Shown here one piece after another: positions 9,813 through 17,983 of a stretch of DNA of 64,000 nt. Origin of the DNA: Mucilaginibacter oryzae (GTDB taxonomy: Bacteria > Bacteroidota > Bacteroidia > Sphingobacteriales > Sphingobacteriaceae); assembly GCF_003148845.1 (NCBI RefSeq), contig NZ_QGHA01000003.1, forward strand, positions 338,928 to 402,927, in the 5' to 3' direction. The notes below the pieces were generated by a model that was not told the origin of the DNA, did not search any database, and saw nothing but the letters and a program-made list of their open reading frames with translations. Made by a program: the position numbers and the translations under genes. Positions within the stretch are counted from its first letter, which is position 1, and every line of letters begins with the position of its first letter.

Positions 9813-9824
9813 TTTAAACCTATT

Positions 9825-11264
9825 ATGAACGAGATTTTAAAACAAAAAGCGGCAGGCATTAAACTATTGCTGACCGACAATGACGGGGTATTAACAGATG
9901 CAGGCGTTTACTACAACGCGGAAGGCGAACTGCTTAAAAAATTCAGCATGCGCGATGGTATGGGGGTTGAGCGCCTGCGTAAACTGGCCAATGTGGAAAC
10001 AGGCATTGTAAGCGGCGAACATTCGCCATCGCTGATGAAAAGGGCCGAAAAATTAAATATTACCGAGTTGCACTTAGGTATAAAAGATAAAGCCGCAACC
10101 TTCAAAGAGATCTGCAGCCGCCTGAACCTCTCGCCGAATGAGGTGGCTTTTATTGGCGACGATACCAACGACCTGGAGGTGATGAAGCTTGCCGGACTTA
10201 CCGCCGCTCCTGCCGACGCCCTGCCACAGGTTAAGGCACAGGTTGATTTTGTAAGCACACTGAACGGCGGAGACGGCTGTTTCCGCGAGTTTGCCGAGTT
10301 TATCATCGAAGCTAAGAGTAACAAATATTTAACAAGTAACCGCAATGGCACTGTTACCTTACATAACGGGCGCGTTATTGGCAAAGGCCAGCCAAGCTAT
10401 ATCATTGCCGAGATCGGCATCAACCACAATGGTTCGCTCGAAATCTGCAAAAAACTGATTGATGAAGCCGTAGCAGCCAAAGCCGATGCGGTTAAATTTC
10501 AGAAACGCACACCCGAAATTTGCGTACCGCGCGATCAGTGGGAAATTATGCGCGATACCCCATGGGGCCGCATCAGCTACATCGACTACAAACGTAAAAC
10601 CGAATTTGGCATTGCCGAATACGCTACTATCGACCAATATTGCAAAAAAGTGGGTATCGACTGGTTCGTATCTGCCTGGGACGCGCCATCGGTTGATTTT
10701 ATGGAGCAGTTTGATACCATTTTGTACAAATTGGCTTCGGCATCGTTAACTGATTTTGACCTGATTCAGCGTATATTGGAAACCGGAAAACCGCTGATGC
10801 TGTCAACCGGTATGTCGACCATGAAAGAGATCGAAACCACAATGGATTATATCAACAAGTTTGATGAAAACTATCCGCTGTTTATCGCCCATTCAACATC
10901 GGCTTACCCATGCCCTCCGCACGAGCTGAACCTTAAAATGATCCAGACTCTGGAGAATAAATATCCGGGCATACCAATCGGTTACTCCGGCCACGAAACA
11001 GGTTTAGCTACCACCGTAGGCGCAGTAGCTATGGGCGCAACCTTCGTTGAACGCCACTTTACGCTTGACCGTGCTATGTGGGGATCAGACCATGCCGCAT
11101 CAGTTGAGCCGGGAGGGTTCCAACGCCTTGTTCGTGATATCCGCGATGTGGAAACCGCTGCCGGTGATGGCGAAAAACGCGTTTACGAATCGGAATTAGG
11201 GCCAATGAAACGCCTGCGTGTTAACATCAGCGACGAATACAAAGAAAAACCAACAGTAAAATAA
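9825..11264 (+). CDS. HAD phosphatase-NeuB ulosonate synthase fusion
   Basis: Two catalytic domains in 479 residues. Residues 1-168 are a KdsC-like HAD phosphatase: motif I TDNDGVLTD (17-25, D18/D20), a conserved lysine near 88-89, and GDDTND (111-116). Residues about 188-465 are a NeuB-type PEP-condensing TIM barrel: AEIGINHNG (195-203), KFQKRTP (224-230), GYSGHE (386-391) and ERHFTLDR...SDHAASVEP (409-429). Expected chemistry is condensation of PEP with an aldose or aldose phosphate to a 2-keto-3-deoxy acid plus removal of phosphate. The C-terminal antifreeze-like (SAF) domain that usually completes NeuB is absent; the chain ends soon after the barrel. The fusion would channel product from synthase to phosphatase. 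Confidence 0.9.
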   Translation: MNEILKQKAAGIKLLLTDNDGVLTDAGVYYNAEGELLKKFSMRDGMGVERLRKLANVETGIVSGEHSPSLMKRAEKLNITELHLGIKDKAATFKEICSRLNLSPNEVAFIGDDTNDLEVMKLAGLTAAPADALPQVKAQVDFVSTLNGGDGCFREFAEFIIEAKSNKYLTSNRNGTVTLHNGRVIGKGQPSYIIAEIGINHNGSLEICKKLIDEAVAAKADAVKFQKRTPEICVPRDQWEIMRDTPWGRISYIDYKRKTEFGIAEYATIDQYCKKVGIDWFVSAWDAPSVDFMEQFDTILYKLASASLTDFDLIQRILETGKPLMLSTGMSTMKEIETTMDYINKFDENYPLFIAHSTSAYPCPPHELNLKMIQTLENKYPGIPIGYSGHETGLATTVGAVAMGATFVERHFTLDRAMWGSDHAASVEPGGFQRLVRDIRDVETAAGDGEKRVYESELGPMKRLRVNISDEYKEKPTVK

Positions 11265-11266
11265 TA

Positions 11267-12217
11267 ATGCCACAGGAAAAAGTACTTACCATCACATCCA
11301 CTATCCTTTTTTGCTGGATAGCAATTATCATTGCCTGGGAACGGATCTCGCCTTACAGAAAAGGTCTCAAGTTTTTCAGGGAAGGCTTTTGGATTGACCT
11401 GGTATGGTATACGCTGATACAAAGCTACTTTCTGAAAATCCTGATTTTCGACTATATCATAGCGCCGATGCAAAGGCACTGGGATCTGTCGCATTTCCAT
11501 TTGGTGAGTAACTGGCCGGTGGCCGTGCAGGTTTTATTTTTTTTGCTTACGCACGATCTGTATATCTACCTGTTTCACCGCTTTCAGCATTCCAATAAAT
11601 TTTTCTGGCGGATTCACGAAGCGCACCACTCAGGTAAGGAAGTCGACTTCCTTGCCGGTTCGCGGTCGCACGTGGTAGAGATTATCATTAACCAAACCAT
11701 CGAGTTTGCACCTATCATTTTGTTAGGTGCCGACCCGGTGGTTGTACCGATTAAAGCCATGCTGGATGCCATGTTTGGCATGTTTATCCACGGCAATATC
11801 AAGGTAAACATGGGCAAGCTGAAATATATCATCAACTCGCCCCAACTACATTTATGGCACCACGCCAATTATATTGAAGTTTTTCATGCTAACTTCGCCA
11901 CTAAGTTTTCATTTTGGGATTACCTGTTTAAATCGGTTTATGATCCGGGCCACGCGCCGGGCGATAAACCCGAAAACTGGGGGCTTTACTATGATTACCC
12001 GCGCGATTACTTTTTGCAGCATGCCTTCAGCGTAAAACGTTTTGATGAGCAAAAACTGCTTAAGTACCCCTTATTCAACTGGTATTATAACCTGAGGCCG
12101 CGTTTAATGAATAGGTTCGGCAAAATGCTGCCGGCTAAATTAACTACGGTAAAAAAAGCGGAAAAAAAATCAGAACCGGCTGTTGCAATACCGCAGGAAG
12201 AAAACATTTTACAATAA
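11267..12217 (+). CDS. Sterol desaturase/fatty-acid hydroxylase-family membrane enzyme
   Basis: A 316-residue multi-spanning protein of the diiron, histidine-box superfamily. Membrane segments lie near residues 7-24, 45-65, 85-103 and 140-160. Histidine motifs are visible as HDLYIYLFHRFQH (96-108), WRIHEAHHS (114-122) and HLWHHAN (around 207). Members hydroxylate or desaturate lipids using O2. It begins two bases after the HAD-NeuB stop, so it belongs to the operon; it may modify a lipid carrier or the sugar's acyl group. That link is speculative. The C-terminal tail is lysine-rich and cytosolic. Confidence 0.85.
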   Translation: MPQEKVLTITSTILFCWIAIIIAWERISPYRKGLKFFREGFWIDLVWYTLIQSYFLKILIFDYIIAPMQRHWDLSHFHLVSNWPVAVQVLFFLLTHDLYIYLFHRFQHSNKFFWRIHEAHHSGKEVDFLAGSRSHVVEIIINQTIEFAPIILLGADPVVVPIKAMLDAMFGMFIHGNIKVNMGKLKYIINSPQLHLWHHANYIEVFHANFATKFSFWDYLFKSVYDPGHAPGDKPENWGLYYDYPRDYFLQHAFSVKRFDEQKLLKYPLFNWYYNLRPRLMNRFGKMLPAKLTTVKKAEKKSEPAVAIPQEENILQ

Positions 12218-12227
12218 AACTAATACA

Positions 12228-12605
12228 TTGGCCTGGTTATACCTTTTAATAGCAGCCGCGTTTGAAGCTGCATGGACCTTCTGCTTAAAATTCATGAAAT
12301 TCAGCGATTTAAAAGCTTTACGCTGGAATTCCGTTTTAAGCCTGCAATATGGTTTGCCGGTTTGGCTGCCCTTTGTGGGATATGTGCTGTTTGGCATCGG
12401 TAATATCTACTTCTTTTCGTTATCCATTAAATCGGTACCTACAGCCGTAGCCTATGCAGTTTGGACGGCGGTAACACTGATCCTCATTAAAGTGGTAGAA
12501 ATGACCTTTTTAGGCGAGCGGCTATCATTTGTGGAGATATTTTTCATGCTGCTGATTATGACCGGGGTTTTGGGGCTTAAGTTTTACGGGCCGCAGGTAA
12601 AATAA
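12228..12605 (+). CDS. Small multidrug-resistance (SMR/SugE-like) membrane transporter
   Basis: Four hydrophobic helices in about 125 residues, with the SMR signature glutamate in helix 1 (LAWLYLLIAAAFEAAWTF) and SVPTAVAYAVWTAV in helix 3, which matches the conserved PxxxAYAxWxG region. An in-frame ATG at 12183 would overlap the previous gene by 35 bases and add an unconvincing hydrophilic leader. A TTG at 12228, ten bases after the hydroxylase stop, gives exactly the M-A-W start seen in SugE-type proteins, so I place the start there. SMR proteins export small cations such as guanidinium, and some relatives move lipid-linked sugars. Its place at the end of the sugar operon makes the second use worth considering. 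A loop between helices 1 and 2 is longer than usual. Confidence 0.82.
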   Translation: MAWLYLLIAAAFEAAWTFCLKFMKFSDLKALRWNSVLSLQYGLPVWLPFVGYVLFGIGNIYFFSLSIKSVPTAVAYAVWTAVTLILIKVVEMTFLGERLSFVEIFFMLLIMTGVLGLKFYGPQVK

Positions 12606-12657
12606 TCAAATCAGGCATTTAACGTCCTTGCTTTGATCACATCTCTATTTCGATGTA

Positions 12658-12677
12658 GAGACACATACTTGCATCTC
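12658..12677. repeat. Decayed GAGAC-type intergenic hairpin
   Basis: GAGACaCA-tac-TTGCaTCTC looks like a degenerate copy of a palindromic element with GAGACGCA arms. Further related pieces (TTCGCATCTC, GGGAGAC, GTCTCT) follow up to 12746. Probably a non-coding repeat; genome-wide copy number was not checked. Confidence 0.4.
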
Positions 12678-12773
12678 GCATAGGACAACCTTTTCGCATC
12701 TCAAGCAAACGTAAATTGCATGCGGGAGACTCAATTATTCGTCTCTAAAAAAAATCACTCCCGCCTCTCATTT

Positions 12774-12808
12774 CTGGTCGAAGTTTAGCGCAGCGTAACT
12801 TCAACCAG
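12774..12808. repeat. 12-bp-stem hairpin in the convergent intergenic region
   Basis: CTGGTCGAAGTT pairs with AACTTCAACCAG around an 11-base loop with one mismatch. No U-tract lies on either side, so it is more likely a REP-like element than a terminator. Confidence 0.4.
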
Positions 12809-12825
12809 GATCAGAAAAAGCCCCC

Positions 12826-12865
12826 CTAAAAAAGAAAAGGCCGGGTGGTTACATACACCCGACCT
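12826..12865 (-). terminator. Intrinsic terminator of the myo-inositol oxygenase gene
   Basis: On the minus strand, AGGTCGGGTG and CACCCGGCCT form a 10-bp stem with one mismatch at 12838-12865. It is followed by a T-rich run (CCTTTTCTTTTTTAG in transcript sense), the layout of a rho-independent terminator. Confidence 0.75.
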
Positions 12866-12901
12866 TACAGTTCAACTTAACCAAAGTGAATTGTTGCTCT
12901 T

Positions 12902-13771
12902 TTATAATTTCACTGTAGCCGGTAAATATTTGGCTATCAGATCTTCATAGTATGGTTTCAGTTCCGAAACCACGGGTGGTTTCGGACTTTTTGAATACAG
13001 ATCGTAAGGGTTGAATTTATCTACCCATTTAAACATCTCCTGATCGTGCGCGTTTAGTAAATGATCGTACGCTTTTTCGCGGTGCTGCGAATAAAACGAG
13101 TGATAACGGATCATATACAACGCCTCTTCGGGAAGATAATCTTTGGTAATGTGGTACAAATACTCATCATGTCCCCACGACATGTGCACGTTATCCAAAC
13201 CGCATTGGTGTGTATAAACGCCGTATTTGGTATTGAAGCGCTCATCGTAACTATCCGGGTTATCGGCAAAAAACTCAGGATACACTATCTTATCCGAAAA
13301 TTTACATCCTACCGGGAAGGTATCGCCTACCACGTTCCATTGGGGCTCGCCAAACAGGCAAAGCACTTTGCCCAGGTCGTGTATAAAACCGGTTAATACA
13401 AACCAGTCCGGGTGCCCGTCGGCGCGGATAGCTTCGGCAGTTTGCAGCAAATGCTGTAGCTGATCGAGCGAGATATCCGGGTCTGAATCATCAACCAGCG
13501 TATTTAAATACTCCATGGCTTTCCACCATGGCATTTCCATTTCATCAAACTTTAAAAAATTGGCCTTTTTAGCCAAAACGTTATCATAAGTTTGATATTT
13601 GTGATTTAACCTGTAAAACTCGCGTACCGGGTTATCTTCGGCCTCGCTGTAAACTCTGAACTCATCCTTCGCTTTGGCGGGTCCGGGTTCGGGGTAGCGC
13701 TCTAATACATCGTCTTCCCATTCTTCGATACTGGCCAGCGGCGAAATTTCCTTTTCGGTTAACTTGTCCAT
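12902..13771 (-). CDS. Myo-inositol oxygenase (MIOX)
   Basis: The enzyme cleaves myo-inositol with O2 to D-glucuronate at a mixed-valent diiron site. The protein is 289 residues from the ATG at 13771, the length of animal MIOX. All six iron ligands can be placed in order: H107 ([12 protein letters not shown]), H131 and D132 (FIHDLGK), H201 (WGHDEYL), H224 (RYHSFYS) and D257 (NPYDLYSK), with spacing close to the mammalian enzyme. An ATG at 13828 would add 19 residues (MGNGLLQAN...) not typical of the family. It is divergent from a LacI regulator, with a palindromic operator between them, suggesting sugar-controlled expression. The family is mainly eukaryotic with scattered bacterial members. 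Confidence 0.93.
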   Translation of the reverse strand: MDKLTEKEISPLASIEEWEDDVLERYPEPGPAKAKDEFRVYSEAEDNPVREFYRLNHKYQTYDNVLAKKANFLKFDEMEMPWWKAMEYLNTLVDDSDPDISLDQLQHLLQTAEAIRADGHPDWFVLTGFIHDLGKVLCLFGEPQWNVVGDTFPVGCKFSDKIVYPEFFADNPDSYDERFNTKYGVYTHQCGLDNVHMSWGHDEYLYHITKDYLPEEALYMIRYHSFYSQHREKAYDHLLNAHDQEMFKWVDKFNPYDLYSKSPKPPVVSELKPYYEDLIAKYLPATVKL

Positions 13772-13898
13772 GTTGGTATTTTTGGTTTTTATAACTGGTT
13801 GGTTAGCTTGTAACAAGCCGTTACCCAAGGTTATACCGACCTATCACACTACTAAATTCCTAAAAAAAGATGCCCTTTTTATGGATCGTACCGGATTT

Positions 13899-13922
13899 AT
13901 TTACGTAAACGTTTACGTAAAT
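13899..13922. promoter_or_regulatory. Perfect 24-bp palindromic LacI-type operator
   Basis: The half-site ATTTACGTAAAC is followed immediately by its exact reverse complement, centred on CG between 13910 and 13911. A central CG in an even palindrome with AAACGTTT is the classic LacI/GalR-family operator form. It lies 43 bases before the LacI GTG start and about 130 bases before the MIOX start. A TACATTAG (13927-13934) close to the TAnnTTTG -7 box sits just downstream, so the operator would cover the -33 region of the regulator gene. Confidence 0.85.
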
Positions 13923-13965
13923 CTGCTACATTAGCGGTGTAAAAAACGTTGATACAGCCCTTGCC

Positions 13966-15000
13966 GTGGACAAAGTAAACATCAAAAAACTCGCTGCCGA
14001 ACTCAACCTTTCTGCCGCCACGGTATCGCGTGCGCTGCGCGACAGCCACGAAATTGGCGCTGCCACCAAAGCGCGGGTAATGGAAATGGCGCGAAAAATG
14101 AATTATGTGCCCAATCCCTCGGCCAGCAACCTGCGCAGCCATAAAAGTAAAACCATAGCGGTTATTGTACCCGAAATTGCCAACAGTTTCTTTTCGCAGG
14201 CTATTAATGGTATTGAGGAGATTGCCCGTGCACATAACTACCACGTACTGATTTACCAAACCCACGAAAACGTTGAACTCGAAAACGCATTTATCCGCAG
14301 CCTATTAAGCGGACGGGTGGATGGCATTTTAATATCGATAGCCAGCGGCTTAAACGGCGAAAGGAATTTTAAGGATGTGCTGCCGGTTTTGCCACTGATA
14401 TTTTTCGACAGGGTTTATGAAGACATCGAAGCCATTAAAATAACCACTAACGATTACCAGAGCAGCTACACCGCCACTAAACACCTGGTTGAAAACGGCT
14501 GCAAAAAAATAGCCTACCTGAAAGGGATTGATCATACCCCCGCAGGTAAAAACAGGATAGCCGGATATATTGACGCTTTACGGGATAGCGATATTTTGTT
14601 TGATGACAGGCTGATGATAGCTACCGGCGATGAACAGCAGGAAAACCCCGACCTTGTTAAAAACCTTTTATTAAGCCAAAAACCGGATGGCCTGATCGCC
14701 TCTATCGAAGACCTGGCCCTCCCCTGCTATTACGCCTGCCGGGATTTAGGTTTAAAGATCCCGGAGGATGTAAAGATCATCAGCTTTTCAAACCTTAAAA
14801 CAGCCGGCATTTTAAACCCGTCGCTTACAACCATAACCCAACCGGCTTTTGAAATGGGCCGAACCGCGGCGGGGATACTTTTTAAAATATTAAACAGGAA
14901 AGAGGTTGAGCCAAATCAAACCTTAGTTTTAGATTCGGAGTTGGTGGTGAGGGAATCAACGGGAAGCCTCACCCAACCCTCTCCAAAGGAGAGGGCTTAA
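13966..15000 (+). CDS. LacI-family transcriptional regulator
   Basis: A 344-residue repressor. Residues 4-55 form the HTH and hinge: VNIKKLAAELNLSAATVSRAL, then NYVPNPSASNLR. A periplasmic-binding-protein-like effector domain follows (KTIAVIVPEIANSFFSQAINGIE, then GRVDGILIS, IFFDRV, and GCKKIAYLKG). The start is a GTG at 13966, matching the usual distance to the helix-turn-helix. It very likely binds the palindrome just upstream and controls itself and the divergent MIOX gene. The effector is probably a sugar or inositol derivative. The last dozen codons run through a hairpin repeat (GSLTQPSPKERA), which looks like an acquired C-terminal tail. Confidence 0.92.
   Translation: MDKVNIKKLAAELNLSAATVSRALRDSHEIGAATKARVMEMARKMNYVPNPSASNLRSHKSKTIAVIVPEIANSFFSQAINGIEEIARAHNYHVLIYQTHENVELENAFIRSLLSGRVDGILISIASGLNGERNFKDVLPVLPLIFFDRVYEDIEAIKITTNDYQSSYTATKHLVENGCKKIAYLKGIDHTPAGKNRIAGYIDALRDSDILFDDRLMIATGDEQQENPDLVKNLLLSQKPDGLIASIEDLALPCYYACRDLGLKIPEDVKIISFSNLKTAGILNPSLTTITQPAFEMGRTAAGILFKILNRKEVEPNQTLVLDSELVVRESTGSLTQPSPKERA
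14977..14995. repeat. Perfect 8-bp hairpin inside the 3' end of the LacI gene
   Basis: CCCTCTCC-aaa-GGAGAGGG, preceded by CCTCACCCAA. Phrases of this type are common non-coding repeats in Bacteroidota intergenic DNA. Here it is translated as part of the regulator's tail. A second G/A-rich phrase (CCAGGGAGATTTAGAGGGAG, 15023-15042) lies just after the stop and may be the other part of the element. Confidence 0.6.
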
Positions 15001-15041
15001 CAGAATTTTATTTTTTACCTTCCAGGGAGATTTAGAGGGAG

Positions 15042-17513
15042 CTAAAACGGAAACACCGCCTTAAAACTCAGGTTACGCCCCATGTTATAAATACCCGAGC
15101 GACCATTGGGCGATGCGGTGTAATACTCAAAGTATTTCAACCGGTTTAGGTTAGATTGATAAACCTTATCGAACAAATTATCTACCTGCAAAAACAACTC
15201 ACAAAGCGTTCTTCCCGGTTTGGTTTTGATCCGGGTACCCGCGCCTGCATTGATCAATGTATAACCGGGCGTAGCCGTCTCCGTATTATCTAAAGCGTAA
15301 TAACGGTTTTGCGCGGCATAAATCCCGGCCTCAACCTTAAAGTAAGTTTTTGAAAAGATTTTCCCGCTTTGCTGCAGGGTAAACTTCAATTCCGACCGCA
15401 CATGCAGCGGCGGAATAAAAGGAAGGTACCTGGCCGCGCCATTTGATTGGGCAATTAGCTGCCGGTTTTTGTTAATACCGGCAACATAGGCTAAACTATT
15501 ATTAAAAGCCAGCCATTTCAGTTTTTGTGGATGCAGGTTAACGGTAAGCTCTGCGCCATAAAGCCTTGCCGCGGATTGCTGATACTTGTAGGTACTATTT
15601 CCGGGAACAACAACTACCGGGTTGCCGTTGGCATCGTTCAGTTTAGCCTGGTAAATATAATTATCGATGTTATTATTAAACAGTTCGGCCATCAGGTCGA
15701 GGTCGTTAAGATATGATATAATGCCCACATCCTGCTGGAGACTAAACTCCGGTTTAAAAGTACGATCGCCAAGATAAACAATGTGAGCACCCGGATCGAG
15801 CCCGTTCGAGCCGATTTCGGTGATATTGGGGGCACGGTAGCCGCGGGCAATGTTTACCTTAAGCAGCAATTTCTCGGTAACATTATACGTTAAACCTAAA
15901 CTACCCGAAAAGCCATGATAGGCATGTTTAAAGGCCGGGAATTGTAAATTGGCACCGGCGGTATCAGGCGGGATTACATGCCTGTTAAAGCCATTGGCAG
16001 GATTAGGGCCTACGTAAAAATCATGCCAGCGGATGGCACGGCTATCATACCGCAAACCGCCGGAAATATCAACCTTACCAAAAGTTTTCCTGGAGAAAAA
16101 GAAAGCACCCGCGTCAAACAAATTATAATCAGGGATCGGGAAATCGGTAGCGGTTTTACTCCGGTTAGTTTGGCACATACCGTTTAAACCGATAGTACTT
16201 TCAATGCCCCGAAAAACCGGCAAATTATATTTTACATCATAATTAAGCGTATTCAATACCACATATAAACCAGGCTGGTTCACCATAACAGAATGGTTAT
16301 ATTCGCGCCGGACACTTTGCTGCAGCCCAAGCGCTACGTCGATGCTCCCCTGCCCCGTTTTTATCTTGCCATAACTGTAAAGCCGGTAATGCTGAATGCG
16401 TTGGTGCAAGGGCGCAATCGCATAGGATTTAAGTTCATTATCGCCCACCAACGGGCGATTTTTAATATCATCGCCCGCCCCCTCAGCAACCTGTTTGGTA
16501 AAACGCCGGGTAACAGAATCGCGGCTGCCATCAGGTATTTCCTGTTTATTATCATACCATGTGCCTGATAATTGCCACGAACCCCATTTTTTATCCGTCC
16601 GCATATTGCCGCTCAGGTTATATTCCCTGAAACCGGTATTGTAAACAAAACCATCTGTTTTGTTTTGATAATCGTGCGCCGTTTTAGCCGAGGCGCGGAA
16701 GGAATATTTCCAAGCGGCTTTTTGGTAAGCCAGCCCCAACGAGGTACCGATCATGCCGTTGTTGGTATGATAATCTACCAGGTAATCACCTTTCCATATC
16801 CCATCCGCCCCCTCGGGCATAGCCGGAATCATGTTAATCACACCCGCCAACGCGTCTGAGCCGTAAGTTAAACTTGCAGGCCCCTTCACAACTTCGGCAC
16901 GCCCGAGGCCGTATTCATCGATCTCAATACCATGTTCATCACCCCATTGCTGCCCTTCCTGCCTTATGCCATCATACAAAGTAAGCACCCGGTTATAACC
17001 TAAACCCCGGATGAAGGGTTTTGAAATATTAGGGCCGGTAGTTACCGCACTAACACCGGGAACACCTTTAACAATGGCATCAATTATGTTATTATTCACA
17101 TTTTGGTTCATTTCCCTTTTGGTTATCACGGCTATGGGGATAGGGTTTCTGCGCAGCTCGGTTTTGCGCGATACTCCGGTAACCACCACCTCATTCAGTT
17201 TAGAACTGTTCTCTTTTAAATTGCAGCTAAGCGTGGTCACCAATCCTTTTGGTATGGTAACTTCATGCTTTTCGGTAAAATAGCCTATGGCCGAAAACCA
17301 TACTTCATACCTCCCGGGTTGAATGTTTTTAAGTTCGTAATAACCTTGATCATTGCTGTTGGTGCCTGTTTGGCTACCTGCTAAGGCGATGGTAGCGTAA
17401 GGCACCGCATCGCCGCTACTGGTTATCCGCCCCTTCAAAATCCCGGTTTGAGCACGAACGGCGACAGGTATGGTTATCACGATTAGCAATAACAGGATAT
17501 AGGGTATTTTCAT
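15042..17513 (-). CDS. TonB-dependent outer-membrane receptor
   Basis: About 823 residues from the ATG at 17513 (MKIPYILLLLIVITIPVAVRA signal peptide). An ATG at 17549 would precede the signal by 12 residues and is less likely. After the signal comes a carboxypeptidase-like beta-sandwich (about 20-100: GILKGRITSSGDAVPYATI, GYYELKNIQPGRYEVWFSAIGY). Next is the plug (about 110-225: NEVVVTGVSRKTELRRNPIPIAVITK, then FIRGLGYNRVLTLYDGIRQEGQQWGDEHG), then a 22-strand barrel ending in an aromatic residue (KAVFPF). The plug and the GDEHG stretch resemble siderophore/metal-type receptors rather than SusC. No SusD follows. It is convergent with the LacI gene, and the substrate is not predictable. Confidence 0.92.
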   Translation of the reverse strand: MKIPYILLLLIVITIPVAVRAQTGILKGRITSSGDAVPYATIALAGSQTGTNSNDQGYYELKNIQPGRYEVWFSAIGYFTEKHEVTIPKGLVTTLSCNLKENSSKLNEVVVTGVSRKTELRRNPIPIAVITKREMNQNVNNNIIDAIVKGVPGVSAVTTGPNISKPFIRGLGYNRVLTLYDGIRQEGQQWGDEHGIEIDEYGLGRAEVVKGPASLTYGSDALAGVINMIPAMPEGADGIWKGDYLVDYHTNNGMIGTSLGLAYQKAAWKYSFRASAKTAHDYQNKTDGFVYNTGFREYNLSGNMRTDKKWGSWQLSGTWYDNKQEIPDGSRDSVTRRFTKQVAEGAGDDIKNRPLVGDNELKSYAIAPLHQRIQHYRLYSYGKIKTGQGSIDVALGLQQSVRREYNHSVMVNQPGLYVVLNTLNYDVKYNLPVFRGIESTIGLNGMCQTNRSKTATDFPIPDYNLFDAGAFFFSRKTFGKVDISGGLRYDSRAIRWHDFYVGPNPANGFNRHVIPPDTAGANLQFPAFKHAYHGFSGSLGLTYNVTEKLLLKVNIARGYRAPNITEIGSNGLDPGAHIVYLGDRTFKPEFSLQQDVGIISYLNDLDLMAELFNNNIDNYIYQAKLNDANGNPVVVVPGNSTYKYQQSAARLYGAELTVNLHPQKLKWLAFNNSLAYVAGINKNRQLIAQSNGAARYLPFIPPLHVRSELKFTLQQSGKIFSKTYFKVEAGIYAAQNRYYALDNTETATPGYTLINAGAGTRIKTKPGRTLCELFLQVDNLFDKVYQSNLNRLKYFEYYTASPNGRSGIYNMGRNLSFKAVFPF

Positions 17514-17763
17514 GGATGTTTTGTTTGATAAATACAATGCGATGCCCATTAAGTAAATTCAAACAAACATAAATAAAAAATTAGATAAGACTAATTTATT
17601 TAATTTGTTAAATTAAATAAAGAAAATCTATACGAGTTATACATATGATCATGAAAATGTATAGGGCAATAGCTTTTAACATTTTTGTAAACGTTCCCCA
17701 ATGTGATGGATTTGACATGCAATCATATTCACTACCGCCAAAAACCAATTTATTATGTTGAAC

Positions 17764-17829
17764 GTAGTGAAACATCTTGTTCGCCCTGTAAGTAGGCGAC
17801 TTTGCACCCGCAGAAGATATTTCGCTGTC
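17764..17829. repeat. REP-like nested inverted repeat
   Basis: Outer arms GTAGTGAAACATCTT (17764-17778) and AAGATATTTCGCTGT (from 17814) pair imperfectly. Inside them TCGCC...GGCGA forms a small second hairpin. This fits a decayed palindromic intergenic element. The rest of 17550-17983 is AT-rich with no convincing gene. Confidence 0.45.
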
Positions 17830-17983
17830 GCTTGATATGAAAAGTTTAAAAGCCATTCCGTATGAAAATGTATATTAAACCAACCTTTAGTAATTTATTT
17901 ACATATATTTAACGGTTTAGCCGGTTTAATAACCTTTATTTATTGATCAACAGCAATTAAAATTGATAAAGCCTGATCAGAAA

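Noticed and set aside
12726..12753. GAGAC...GTCTC hairpin as a terminator of the sugar operon
   Set aside because: The stem is only five base pairs and is followed by A rather than T on the plus strand.
17608..17856. Minus-strand 82-codon frame between the TonB receptor and the helicase gene
   Set aside because: It runs through a REP-like inverted repeat and has no recognisable family or signal; likely chance.
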